DNA of 64,000 bases from Moorena producens 3L (lineage in GTDB: Bacteria; Cyanobacteriota; Cyanobacteriia; Cyanobacteriales; Coleofasciculaceae): contig NZ_GL890930.1 in assembly GCF_000211815.1 (NCBI RefSeq), positions 204,860 through 268,859 of the forward strand, given 5' to 3'. The position numbers were made by a program, and so were the translations under genes. The notes below the pieces were generated by a model. It was not told the DNA's origin. It saw nothing but the letters and a program-made list of their open reading frames with translations, and ran no database searches. The first letter of the stretch is position 1. Each line of letters starts with the position of its first letter. This document shows, in pieces, positions 1 to 8,741 of the stretch.

Positions 1-135
1 CAATTCTCAATTCTCAATTCTCAATTCTCAATTCTCAATTCTTAATTCTCAATTCTTAATTCTCAATTCTTAATTCTCAATTCTTAATTCTACATTCTCA
101 ATTCTACATTCTTAATTCTACATTCTTAATTATTA
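1..135. repeat. 7-bp tandem repeat array (AATTCTC/AATTCTT)
   Basis: An uninterrupted run of the heptamer AATTCTC, drifting to AATTCTT and ATTCTAC towards the right. It continues off the left edge. It is the first of about twenty heptamer (STRR-type) arrays in the window and codes for nothing. Confidence 0.9.
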
Positions 136-247
136 ATTATTAATTACCCCTAAAACTCCCCAAAAAAACTTTTATAAAACCCTTGAAAAACTAAATTATA
201 ATCATTCCAATAATCACTATAATCACAATGAGTTCAGTTTTTTAGTG

Positions 248-448
248 ATGTCCAAAAAATTTTCCCAAAATTTCAAAAAACAACCCGCTAAGCACGTCCT
301 GAAAGGTTCTCGTGAAGCCGTCATTTATAGTATGCAGATGCTATATTCCCTAGGCTATGGGTCGATTGCTGAATGGACCCCTCTGGAACCAACTGATGTT
401 CCCGGGGAAGTGATGACTACCATAACCAAGTATTGGCTGTTGCCATAA
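248..448 (+). CDS. small conserved cyanobacterial protein, paralogue of the gene at 24519-24725
   Basis: A 66-residue protein of unknown function. The ATG at 248 follows a possible GTG at 245. The last 45 residues contain LYSLGYGSIAEW, then a proline-rich stretch, then GEVM and a short hydrophobic end (TKYWLLP). The 68-residue protein at 24519-24725 has LYSLGYGSLNEW, GEVI and RYLLLD at the same spacing, so the two are paralogues and both are probably real genes. The N-terminus is basic. No signal peptide or membrane helix is evident. A G6/C6 hairpin lies just downstream (463-478) and a better terminator at 571-607. I recall similar short proteins in many cyanobacteria but know no function. 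Confidence 0.7.
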   Translation: MSKKFSQNFKKQPAKHVLKGSREAVIYSMQMLYSLGYGSIAEWTPLEPTDVPGEVMTTITKYWLLP

Positions 449-570
449 CACTTTAAATTTCTGGGGGGATTTCCCCCCCTTGCGTGACCTTTGGCCAATC
501 AAATCATCACATCGGGTTAGATTTGGGAACTTAGTGATATCACAATTTCAACTGACTTATTGTGGAGTTG

Positions 571-607
571 AAATAGCCGTGGATAGTATTTCTACGGCTA
601 TTTTTTT
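571..607 (+). terminator. Rho-independent terminator
   Basis: A 10-bp stem (AAATAGCCGT at 571-580 pairing with ACGGCTATTT at 593-602) is followed by a run of T. It would end transcription from the small gene at 248-448. The simpler GGGGGG/CCCCCC hairpin at 463-478 lies between. Confidence 0.7.
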
Positions 608-610
608 GGA

Positions 611-820
611 AGCTATCAGCGGTCAGCGGTCAGCTATCAGTTATCAGCTATCAGCTATCAGCTATCAGCTATCAGCTATCAGCTATCAGCTATCAGCTAT
701 CAGCTATCAGTGATTAGCTTATGTGCTACGCACACGCTACGCGAACAGCTACGCGCAATCGGTGCTTTTGAATACAATAAGCTGACGGCTGACAGCTGAC
801 GGCTGACGGCTGAATGCTTA
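611..820. repeat. heptamer array (AGCTATC) ending in a TGAATGCTTA cap
   Basis: About 14 copies of a 7-bp unit (AGCTATC and variants), then a CTACGCG-rich linker, then GCTGACG units ending in GCTGAATGCTTA. The right end matches the cap of the palindromic elements at 12921, 19841, 47223 and 61811. The left cap is missing here. An ORF of 77 codons at 480-713 is only the translation of this array. Confidence 0.8.
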
Positions 821-856
821 GCTAAAATACTATTAGCCTTAACTAATACTTAAATC

Positions 857-1567
857 ATGGACGATTTAAATTACTATTTAGACAAATACGACGCTATACC
901 CTTAGATACTGATCAATACAAAAATAGTTATGTCGGCTGGGCACTAGACTTTTTTATTGACGAAACAAAGGTAATAAATCCTTATTTAGATATTACCTTA
1001 AGATTAGACTTAACCGATGCGGAAACTAATTATAACGATAATTTCAAAAATGACTATTCAACCTTTACGTGTTTCTTAATCTGGAAATTACTTAAAGCCC
1101 TGAAAGAACATCCTCCTTTCTGGTGGAGATTTATTAACCATAAATGGTATCAAATTAATAATCCACCATTATTTTGTCCGACAGCAGTGGGAGGCGAAGT
1201 TCGATTTGCAGAAATGATCATTAATAATGCCACAAAATTAGGATGGCTTGAATTTTATCAACTATACAGAAATAGCAAAGACAGTATTTTCGCTAATCCT
1301 ATATTGCCCAATAATAATGATAGATACTATGCTTACCAACTAGGTCAATTTGTTGGTAATCTTCCTGGCTTGGATTTTTTAAGTTTTTCTATGCAGACAG
1401 GTCGTGGAAATACCCAGAGTTTTTTCTACTTTGGAAAGCGAACCTACGACAATAATCAGCAAAGACTAACGGTGCCTTTAGCTATCAAATTTCACCATAG
1501 CAATTTAGATCCAATGCTAATCGAAGTGTTAGTTAAGGATTATCTAGCTGAATTAAGTAAGCATTAA
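857..1567 (+). CDS. chloramphenicol-acetyltransferase-fold (CatA-like) protein
   Basis: A 236-residue soluble protein with no signal peptide. Its C-terminus reads VPLAIKFHHSNLDP followed by a helix, which resembles the catalytic HHxxxD(G) block of CAT-type and condensation-type acyltransferases; the first His would be the general base. Length fits a CAT monomer (about 215-220 residues) with a small N-terminal extension. The middle is rich in aromatic residues (PPFWWRFINHKWYQ). The usual Gly after the Asp is Pro here, and substrate is unknown; this need not be chloramphenicol. The gene stands alone, 37 bp after the repeat at 611-820, with no obvious partner. It could be a divergent O-acetyltransferase of COG4845 type. 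Confidence 0.6.
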   Translation: MDDLNYYLDKYDAIPLDTDQYKNSYVGWALDFFIDETKVINPYLDITLRLDLTDAETNYNDNFKNDYSTFTCFLIWKLLKALKEHPPFWWRFINHKWYQINNPPLFCPTAVGGEVRFAEMIINNATKLGWLEFYQLYRNSKDSIFANPILPNNNDRYYAYQLGQFVGNLPGLDFLSFSMQTGRGNTQSFFYFGKRTYDNNQQRLTVPLAIKFHHSNLDPMLIEVLVKDYLAELSKH

Positions 1568-1625
1568 TACAGTATTTTTTACTTGGTTGAGGTGAAAATT
1601 CTGGCGTTGCTGATTCTGGGTATGG

Positions 1626-1800
1626 TTTTGCCCCCCTAGCCCCCCAATTTTGCGGTGCGACCCGTGGCGAATTTAATTCGCCGACGGAAAGCGCACCGGT
1701 GGGGGAACAAGACTTTCTTGCGTCCCTTCCGGTGCGCGCCTCCTAGGGCGAGTAAATCGCCCTTGGGTCGCACCGCAAAGTTGGGGGACCCACGGGGGCT
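1626..1800. repeat. C-rich dispersed inverted repeat with nested palindrome
   Basis: Outer arms TTGCCCCCCTAGCCCCCC and GGGGGACCCACGGGGGCTTG frame a second inverted repeat (GCGGTGCGACCC at 1652-1663 against GGGTCGCACCGC at 1765-1776). The same outer arms occur inside the elements at 12757-12908 and 25320-25472, and a shorter relative is at 6651-6722. The overlapping ORFs on both strands here arise from the palindrome and are not genes. The rest of 1568-2034 holds short GGGAACAG and CTCCCTA repeats. Confidence 0.75.
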
Positions 1801-2034
1801 TGACCAAAACCAGATGATCGCGCATTCATTCCTTGATTCAGCAACGCCAAAATTCTTGGGTTTTAGAGAACAGGGAACAGGGAATAGGGAAGAGTAACCC
1901 ACCCCTAACCCCTCCCAGGAGGGGAAAAGGGAACAGGGCAAAAATTATGTGTACCTCATTAGGATAAAAACTGCTATAGATCAGTAGGCAAAACTGCGCT
2001 CAATCCCTACTCCCTACTCCCTACTCCCTACTCT

Positions 2035-5000
2035 CTACAACTCAATGGAATAATAATCCAAACCACCTTTTCCTGGACCCTGAGTCCACCGTGAATCAGG
2101 TTTCCAAGCACCATTTTCTTCTTCCCGACGGCGAGTGTAGACAGTGAGCTGATTATCCTTAATTTTCAGTAGATTATATTGCCAAGGATAACCGGGTATG
2201 AGTTCTTTGGTGGGTGCCCCAAAGGTGCCAGCACCAATTTGGTCGAGTTTGCGCCCAGTTGGACTGAGGTCGTAACGGAAAAGGCTGGTTTCGGCTTTGT
2301 GAATGTGTCCGTGGAGGAAGAAGCGGAATCCAGCTTGGGCGAGTTGTTCCATGAATCCTTGGTCGGTAATGCGATCGCTTCCAGCACTATTGAGGGGATG
2401 GTGCCAAACCGCTAGTTTCAGGCAGTTGCGGTAGTCTTGGTTACGGCGAATTTCGGCCAGGGCCTTGCTGAGAGCACCGGAGTGGATGCTAGCCCGGTCT
2501 CTGAAGTGGTGATCCAGTTGCCAAGCCGAGTTTAGTCCTAGGATCAGTAACTGTTGGTCTGGGAAATAGTCGATAATCCCTTGCTGGTCATAGTCGAGGG
2601 GATAGGGTTGAGTTTTGATAGCTTGATAGAATTCGCTGAAGTGGGCTAACCGTTGTTGGTATTTGGATTCATGTCGGACTAGAATCACCCGTTCACTTTC
2701 TTCGATGTAGTGACCCTCTGTTAGTGTACCTTGGTAATTTTTGCGATACCAAAAATCATAAGCCTCCTCTGAAAGTTCCCAATTGAGGTCATGGTTACCG
2801 GGAACTAGAACAATTTGCTTCGAGTCTAGGGAAAAGTCTTGGCGGAGGTTGTGGAGAAACTGTTGTGCAGCCTGGTATTCCTCTGGAGTGGAATAATTCG
2901 CGATATCACCGGAGAGGATAAGAGCGTCAAGGTGAGGGATTTGAAGGTCTTGAATTAGGTCTTGGGCGAGTTGGTTTGACCAAAGGGTAGCTTGGTCAGG
3001 GGTGGTGATGTGGAGGTCCGAGAGGTGGAGGATGTACATGGTTTGAGTGGCAATTGGTTTGGGAGTGGGTTTGGGACTATAGGTTGGGTTGTAGATTTGG
3101 TAGCGCTCTTGAATGGCGTTAAGGACATTTATGGTTTGATCACAGCTTATGCCATCATTAGTTTGTACAAATTCTTCGTTTTTGAGGCGATTAATCAGTT
3201 TAGGAATAGTAGCTTCTGTGCCAATTTTTCCCAGAGCTTCGGCTGCCCTTTCAGGTACATAATTATAGCTATCTTCCAGGCATTTAATTAGTCCATCAAT
3301 AGCAGATTCTGAAATAGCAGATTGTGAGCCAATTTTTCCGATAACTTCTGCCGCTATCATCCGCACATCAAAATCCTCATGCTCTAGGATTTTTATCAAC
3401 TTATTAGTGGCGGATTGTGAAGCAATCTTAACCAACGCATCTGCTGCCCTTTTCTGCACAGAATAGTCATCATATTCCAGGACTTTAATTAATCCATCAA
3501 TCGCAGACGTTGCTCCAATATTCCCCAAAGCCTCTGCTGCCTGACTACGCACCAAATCTTCTTCATCTTCCAAGCATGTAATTAACCCCTCAATCGCCGC
3601 TGCTGACTTAAGTTTACCCAAAGCCTCTGCTGTCATCCAACGCACATCTGAGTGGTCATCTTCCAGACATTTAATTAATCCATCAATCGCTGCTTCTGAG
3701 CCAATATCACCCAAAGCAGTTGCGGCCTCACGACGCACTAAATAGTGGTCATCTTCCAGACATTTAATTAACCCATCACTAGCCGCTTCTGAGCCAATTT
3801 CTCCCAAAGCCTCTATTGCCAGGTAACGTAGCTCGTCGTCTTGATCGTCTAGGAGTTTAATCAGTTCATTAATAGCATCTAATGAACCAATTTCTACCAG
3901 AGCTGGTTTCGCAATATACCTTACATAATGCTCTTCATATTTAAAGAGTTTAATCAGAGGATCAATAACTACTAGGGATTCTGGTGATTGGTAGTTAATC
4001 AGAGCTTTTGCAGCATTGATGCGCACATAGGAATTTTTATATTTGAGGAGTCTAATCAGATCATCATTAACGGATAGTGAGAAGATTTCTATCACCGCAT
4101 CTGCTGCAGTATAATAGACTTTATAGTTTTCATCTTCCAGGAATTTAAGTAGCCCATCAATAGCTGCTGGTGACTGGATTTTACTCAAGGCTGTCACTGC
4201 CGTTATCCGTACCATAAAGTCTTGATCATCTAGACAGGTAAGAAGACCATCAACAGCCGTTTCTGAATCGATTGCTCCGAGAGCATTAGCTGCATCTCTC
4301 CGAATCTTATTATTTTTATCTTCCAACAGTTTAATCAACGCCTTAGTAGCTGATTTATCACCGATTTCAGCTAAAGCATAGGTCACTTTATAACTTCCAC
4401 GATAGTCTTGAGATTTAAGGAGTTTAATCAAAACATCGATAGTTGCTGGTGACCGCATTTCAACTAGAGCTTCTGCCGCCCTCCTACGTATAAGTGAGTC
4501 GTCATCATCTAGGCATTTACTTAAGGCAGCAATCGTGGCTTCTGTGCCAATTTCAGCCAGAGCATATGTCGCCTTCCTACGCACATTTGATTCGTCATCA
4601 TTCAGGCATTTACTTAACAGGTCTATGGTGGCTTCTGTCCCAATTTTTTCGAGAGCATTTGCCACACTCCAACGCATAGCAAAGTTGTTATGATTCAGGA
4701 ATTTACTTAGCTCAGGTATCGCTTTGTCTGATCCAGTTATTCCCAACAATTGAAGCTTAACTAACTTCGGAACCTTTAACCCAAGCACCAACCCAACAGT
4801 CTGCTCCTGAAACTGCGGTTTTACTGCTCCTGCTAACCTCGCTCCCAGTTGCCAATCCACTGCTAATCCTAACTTGACAACACGCTGGGCTTGGGCTTGA
4901 TCATCTAGCAATTGCAGCATCAGCACCAGAGGTTCTGTCCATTTCAAATAATTGAGATAGTTCTGTTGTAACTCCTGATCGCTGATACTTGGTAATTGCT

Positions 5001-6132
5001 TCAATAAATATTCGGCTGTATAGTATTCTTGGATCATTTGGTGTCGAAACTCAATCAATTTTCCTGATTGTTGAATCAAGTGATGGTTGAGTAAATCCTT
5101 TAGCCAAGCTCTAGCGCGAACTTTAGGATCGATACAACCATTCTGACCTAGATAGTTAGTTAAAAATTCCTGGGATTTTGTCTTAGGAATAGCAACAGTA
5201 ATCTCTTTGGGCTTATCCCCAGTTGTCATCACAAAAGCTAACTGTTGCAGCAAGTCAGTCCAAAATCCTCTTGATTCCTCGGAAACCCTAACATCTTGCT
5301 TGATGTTATCAGAATAGAACTGGGTAAATGAGCGAAAGACTAAACCCAGATTTGACGGTATCTCTCCCTTATCCTGAAACAGGGCACATAGCATCATTAA
5401 TAGTAGGGGAGTTTGGCCAAACTCCCGTAAGCGATCGCCCAACTGCTGAAGCATCTGCTCCCCCTGTTGTGGCAAATACTTTCGGACAAATTCCGACATT
5501 TGCTCTACACTCAAGGATTGCATTTCCAACTTCTTCTGAATCCCCAAGTCACCACCAACTCCTAAATCCCTAGTGGTGAAAATCATGGGAGTAGGCTTCT
5601 GGTAATTCTGCCGAAACTGAGTCAAATCCACACGTGCTGCTTCTGACGGTAGCTCGTTTACCCCATCGATCAGTAACCAGAATTGTCCCTCAAACAATAG
5701 TCTTTCGATATCGGTGGAGTCCAGCAGTACATCATGGCGTTTCAGAAAATTCCGTACTAACTCCAACACGGATGTCTGGTAATATCGCAGTTCCACCAGC
5801 ACCGGAATTTTCCCTGGTATCCCATCATCCCCCAACAATCGCAATAACGCAGTGGATTTGCCGGAACCCGGACGACCCACTAGTAAAACATGGTCAGTAG
5901 CATACTTGAGCAATCCTTCTAGGACAGGTAAGCGCTCAATTTCTTCCCGATTTTCGTCTGGTTGTGGCTGCTCCGACTTGATGGTTTGGACCATCAGGTT
6001 AAAGTTAAACAGTCTAGGGGTCTGTTGCTGCGGCTTGGGCTTGCGGCCTTGGACATCGGTGAGGGTATAAACTTGCCACCATTTGGCGTAGGTGTTACGG
6101 ATTGATGCTAGATAGGGATCCCAATTGATCAT
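2035..6132 (-). CDS. NACHT NTPase - HEAT repeat - metallophosphoesterase fusion
   Basis: A 1365-residue protein with three parts. Residues 1-75 are a short tryptophan-rich leader. Residues 80-400 are a NACHT-type STAND NTPase: Walker A GRPGSGKST (86-94), Walker B FWLLIDGVNE (151-160), sensor-like FTTRD, and an FRHQMIQEYY motif. Residues about 470-1000 are some 16-17 HEAT (PBS-lyase-like) repeats of about 31 residues, many nearly identical (AIDGLIKCLEDD). Residues 1032-1365 are a calcineurin-like phosphoesterase with the full metal set: SDLH, SGD, GNHD, the WHHP histidine and GHIH. By family knowledge NACHT NTPases oligomerise on sensing a ligand, here perhaps through the HEAT array, and the phosphoesterase would be the output. 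Such output domains are usually N-terminal, so the C-terminal position is unusual. An in-frame Met (1032) opens the phosphoesterase domain. No operon partner. Defence role is inference. Confidence 0.85.
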   Translation of the reverse strand: MINWDPYLASIRNTYAKWWQVYTLTDVQGRKPKPQQQTPRLFNFNLMVQTIKSEQPQPDENREEIERLPVLEGLLKYATDHVLLVGRPGSGKSTALLRLLGDDGIPGKIPVLVELRYYQTSVLELVRNFLKRHDVLLDSTDIERLLFEGQFWLLIDGVNELPSEAARVDLTQFRQNYQKPTPMIFTTRDLGVGGDLGIQKKLEMQSLSVEQMSEFVRKYLPQQGEQMLQQLGDRLREFGQTPLLLMMLCALFQDKGEIPSNLGLVFRSFTQFYSDNIKQDVRVSEESRGFWTDLLQQLAFVMTTGDKPKEITVAIPKTKSQEFLTNYLGQNGCIDPKVRARAWLKDLLNHHLIQQSGKLIEFRHQMIQEYYTAEYLLKQLPSISDQELQQNYLNYLKWTEPLVLMLQLLDDQAQAQRVVKLGLAVDWQLGARLAGAVKPQFQEQTVGLVLGLKVPKLVKLQLLGITGSDKAIPELSKFLNHNNFAMRWSVANALEKIGTEATIDLLSKCLNDDESNVRRKATYALAEIGTEATIAALSKCLDDDDSLIRRRAAEALVEMRSPATIDVLIKLLKSQDYRGSYKVTYALAEIGDKSATKALIKLLEDKNNKIRRDAANALGAIDSETAVDGLLTCLDDQDFMVRITAVTALSKIQSPAAIDGLLKFLEDENYKVYYTAADAVIEIFSLSVNDDLIRLLKYKNSYVRINAAKALINYQSPESLVVIDPLIKLFKYEEHYVRYIAKPALVEIGSLDAINELIKLLDDQDDELRYLAIEALGEIGSEAASDGLIKCLEDDHYLVRREAATALGDIGSEAAIDGLIKCLEDDHSDVRWMTAEALGKLKSAAAIEGLITCLEDEEDLVRSQAAEALGNIGATSAIDGLIKVLEYDDYSVQKRAADALVKIASQSATNKLIKILEHEDFDVRMIAAEVIGKIGSQSAISESAIDGLIKCLEDSYNYVPERAAEALGKIGTEATIPKLINRLKNEEFVQTNDGISCDQTINVLNAIQERYQIYNPTYSPKPTPKPIATQTMYILHLSDLHITTPDQATLWSNQLAQDLIQDLQIPHLDALILSGDIANYSTPEEYQAAQQFLHNLRQDFSLDSKQIVLVPGNHDLNWELSEEAYDFWYRKNYQGTLTEGHYIEESERVILVRHESKYQQRLAHFSEFYQAIKTQPYPLDYDQQGIIDYFPDQQLLILGLNSAWQLDHHFRDRASIHSGALSKALAEIRRNQDYRNCLKLAVWHHPLNSAGSDRITDQGFMEQLAQAGFRFFLHGHIHKAETSLFRYDLSPTGRKLDQIGAGTFGAPTKELIPGYPWQYNLLKIKDNQLTVYTRRREEENGAWKPDSRWTQGPGKGGLDYYSIEL

Positions 6133-6200
6133 CTTAAGGATCTTGTATGAATTATGAAGGTTGAATTATCTGGCACCCTTGTCATTCATTATAGTGGGCG

Positions 6201-6509
6201 GGCAGTTGGTGGGCAGTGCTTTGGGATGGGATGGGGAGCTGATCTGATTGGTCTGCTGCACTGCCCACCCTACATCTATTGCTCGATTGTAGTGGAACTG
6301 GCATCTTGCCAGTTTCAATATATGTTGGGGCGGGCAGGATGCCCGCTCTACTGCTATGCTCACCCAGTGGAATGGGCATCTTGGTAGAACTGGCATCTTG
6401 CCAGTTTCTATTTCCAGGCAGTTGGTGGGCAGTGCTTTGGGATGGGATGGGGAGCTGATCTGATTGGTCTGCTGCACTGCCCACCCTACATCTATTGCTG
6501 GATTGTAGT
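6201..6509. repeat. 93-bp direct repeat, two copies
   Basis: Copies at 6201-6293 and 6417-6509 differ at one base (GCTCGAT against GCTGGAT). Each begins GGCAGTTGGTGGGCAG and carries a GGGCAGTGC/GCACTGCCC inverted pair. The 123 bp between them hold copies of the ATCTTGCCAGTTTC and GGATGCCCGCTC motifs that recur at 39278-39470. They lie upstream of the NACHT-HEAT-phosphoesterase gene. Confidence 0.85.
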
Positions 6510-6650
6510 TGCAATTATAGTTGACAAAATTATCTATAAGTGCTTACACCCCTTGCCCTAGATATTTCCATCTCCTGATCACGCCATCTCCCGGTGTTCC
6601 AGTGCTATTCTCCCACTGGCAACTGTTGAAATAATCAAGACTTAGGCAAT

Positions 6651-6722
6651 TGCCCCCTAAATCCCCCAATTCTGGGGGACTTTGACATCATTACCCCCCA
6701 AAATTGGGGGGCAGGGGGGCAA
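6651..6722. repeat. C-rich inverted repeat (CCCCCAATTCTGGGGG type)
   Basis: Short palindromic relative of the repeat at 1626-1800: TGCCCCCTAAATCCCCCAA on the left and TTGGGGGGCAGGGGGGCA on the right. Apart from this and the repeats at 6201-6509 I see no gene between 6133 and 6962. Confidence 0.65.
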
Positions 6723-6962
6723 AACCCAGTAAACTTCGTAAGTCCTAATAATATTTTTTTTGTAAATTAGTTGAGAAAGCTTTGCATTTGAAACCTAAAT
6801 AGACTAAACTAGTCTATGAGCATTAGCAATAACTAATCCCTGGCTGCTCAAATCTTCCCTTAACCAAGGCAGCTTGCTTCCAGCTTTTAACTAGCGGGGG
6901 GTCTGGGGGATACATGAACCTCCCAGGGTAGTTTTCTGGGTTTCAATACCCCTAAAAGTGGT

Positions 6963-8234
6963 ATGAGTCTAACAATGAACTACTGTTACCGAATCTATCC
7001 ATCCGCCATTCAAGAGCAACAATTGCTCGAATGGTTGGAGGTTTCTCGCCTGCTTTACAACCAAGGATTGGGAGAAATCAAAGACTGGATAAATTCGCGC
7101 AAATGTCGTGTTAATTGTTGCTCTTTGCAGTCGGAATACATCATTCCAGCTGATATTCCTTTTCCTAATTATTATGATCAGCAAAACGCCCTCCCTAAAG
7201 CTAAGGAAGTATTTCCCCGCCTGAAACAAGCCCCTTCGCAAGTACTTCAAACTACTCTTCGTCGGTTGCATAATGCTTGGGACTTTTTTAAAACAAGAGG
7301 CTTTGGCTTTCCTCGTTTCAAGAAGTATGGGCAACTCAAGTCCCTACTTTTTCCTCAGTTCAAATCCAACCCAATTACGGGTTGGCAAATCAAACTTCCC
7401 AAGCTGGGGAAAGTGCCGATCAACCTGCATCGACCTATCCCTGATGGGTTTGTGGTTAAACAGGTAAGGGTGTTGAGAAAGGCTGATAGATGGGAAGCAG
7501 TTATTGCTATTTCTTCTGATATCTCGATACCGGAAGTTAAGCCTCATGGTAAGGCCATCGGCATTGATCTCGGGCTTAGCTGCTTTCTGGCAACATCTGA
7601 GTCTGAGTTGATCTGTAGACCCCGATTTCTGGTTAGTTTGCACCGCCAGCTGAAATTGCTGCAACGCAAGTACGCCAGAACTAACAAGGGTTCTAAAAAT
7701 CGAGAACGAGTGAGACTAAAGCTGGCCAGGTTCCACAACCACATTGCTAACACCCGCAAAGACTACCACTACAAGCTGGCGAATCATCTTTGTTCCACTG
7801 AAGGAGTGGGGATGGTTTTCGTTGAAGATTTGAATGTTTTGGCAATGAGTAGAGGGATGCTTAGGAAGCATACCCTCGACGCCGCCTTTGGTCAGTTTCT
7901 CAACATCTTGGAGTGGGTAGCATCTAAGCACCAGGTCTACTGTGGGCGTGTCGATCCTAATGGCACCTCCCAAACCTGTCCCAAGTGTGGAACTCATACC
8001 GGCAAAAAGGGGCTTTCGGAGCGGGTACATCAATGTAATGGTTGTGGATATAGAACGGATAGAGACCATGCAGCTGCCCAAGTAATCAGGTGGCGTGGTT
8101 TAGAACAAGTCAGTACGCAGGGACTCTGCGGAATAGAAAACGCCTATGCAGTCGGTCTGCCGGGGGTTGGGGAGACCCGATCTAGGTCAGAGGCAAAATC
8201 TCGTAAGAGAAAAACTAGGAATGCCCAATCGTGA
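6963..8234 (+). CDS. tnpB: TnpB (OrfB) family RNA-guided nuclease, IS605/IS607 type
   Basis: A 423-residue TnpB with the RuvC triad in place: D202 in GIDLGLS, E288 in FVEDLNV and D368 in TDRDHAAA. A four-Cys zinc finger (C339, C342, C358, C361) sits before the last Asp. The N-terminal start YRIYPSAIQEQQLLEWL is the usual TnpB/OrfB N-terminus. By family knowledge TnpB cuts DNA under guidance of an RNA from the 3' end of its own element. No TnpA gene is beside it, so this is a solo tnpB copy moved in trans or now immobile. Downstream hairpins at 8224-8241 and 8245-8274 fit an element end. The catalytic residues are intact, so it may be active. Confidence 0.9.
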   Translation: MSLTMNYCYRIYPSAIQEQQLLEWLEVSRLLYNQGLGEIKDWINSRKCRVNCCSLQSEYIIPADIPFPNYYDQQNALPKAKEVFPRLKQAPSQVLQTTLRRLHNAWDFFKTRGFGFPRFKKYGQLKSLLFPQFKSNPITGWQIKLPKLGKVPINLHRPIPDGFVVKQVRVLRKADRWEAVIAISSDISIPEVKPHGKAIGIDLGLSCFLATSESELICRPRFLVSLHRQLKLLQRKYARTNKGSKNRERVRLKLARFHNHIANTRKDYHYKLANHLCSTEGVGMVFVEDLNVLAMSRGMLRKHTLDAAFGQFLNILEWVASKHQVYCGRVDPNGTSQTCPKCGTHTGKKGLSERVHQCNGCGYRTDRDHAAAQVIRWRGLEQVSTQGLCGIENAYAVGLPGVGETRSRSEAKSRKRKTRNAQS

Positions 8235-8285
8235 GGTTGGGAAGCCTACACCATAATCGTTGATTTGGTGTAGGAGGATGTCACT
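8100..8285 (+). ncRNA. candidate omega RNA (guide scaffold) of TnpB
   Basis: The 3' part of tnpB runs into two hairpins: CCCAA (8224-8228) with TTGGG (8237-8241), spanning the stop codon, and CCTACACCA (8245-8253) with TGGTGTAGG (8266-8274), then GAGGATGTCAC. Overlap of the guide scaffold with the 3' end of tnpB is the established arrangement. The 5' limit is a guess and the exact guide start (about 8285) is inferred from the element end. Confidence 0.4.
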
Positions 8286-8308
8286 AAAAAACTATTTCAT
8301 TATTGATT

Positions 8309-8578
8309 ATGGATCCATCTATATCTGAATCAGAGGCCAGTCAAGTGATAGAGATCAAGTGGGGAGACCGATGGCAAGTCTATCGGCGCTTGCAAGAGCT
8401 AGAGATTCCCTGTCACTGTAAGACTGACCAGCCCTTGAGAGCTGAAATCGATAATGTCACGGCTTTGATTCAAATTTGGAGTATCCTCAGACAGCTAACC
8501 CTTCCGCGCCAGGAGTTAATATCCTGGCTCGATGATTGCTGGCAGCTTCCTAGCAAAAGGCGCAAGGAGAGACTGTAA
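8309..8578 (+). CDS. small conserved cyanobacterial protein of unknown function
   Basis: An 89-residue soluble protein, counting from the ATG at 8309 (an in-frame TTG lies at 8303). It contains VIEIKWGDRWQVYRRLQEL, then CHCKTDQPLRAEI, and ends in a basic tail. I recall similar proteins of this length, with the WGDRWQVYxRLQEL block, in Nostoc-like cyanobacteria, with no known function. It begins about 25 bp after the likely end of the TnpB element. A half copy of the GTAAGCATTCAGC element begins 7 bp after its stop codon. Confidence 0.7.
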   Translation: MDPSISESEASQVIEIKWGDRWQVYRRLQELEIPCHCKTDQPLRAEIDNVTALIQIWSILRQLTLPRQELISWLDDCWQLPSKRRKERL

Positions 8579-8585
8579 CTAGTAG

Positions 8586-8715
8586 GTAAGCATTCAGCCC
8601 TCAGCGGTCAGCCGTCAGCTTTCCATAACTCAGATTAAACTACTGATCCTGTCAGGTCTACTCAACCTGCCAACATTCAACCTGCCAACATTCAACCTGC
8701 CAACATTCAACCTTC
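8586..8715. repeat. half element (GTAAGCATTCAGC cap) and 14-bp tandem repeat
   Basis: GTAAGCATTCAGC at 8586-8598 followed by CCTCAGCGGTCAGCCGTCAGC, without a right-hand partner. From 8663 the unit CAACCTGCCAACATT is repeated about three and a half times. The same AACCTGCCAACATG words appear inside recJ near 20876-20930. Confidence 0.75.
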
Positions 8716-8741
8716 AACAAAATAACTTTCACTATCAATTC

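Noticed and set aside
480..713. 77-codon frame over the AGCTATC array
   Set aside because: Its second half is pure heptamer translation, it includes a terminator, and it has no ribosome site.
1636..1941. Opposed frames over 1636-1941
   Set aside because: They follow the inverted repeat, so both strands give similar open frames; no protein motif.
5328..6070. Plus-strand frames of 70-90 codons opposite the NACHT gene
   Set aside because: Shadows of the NACHT frame; no start site or domain.
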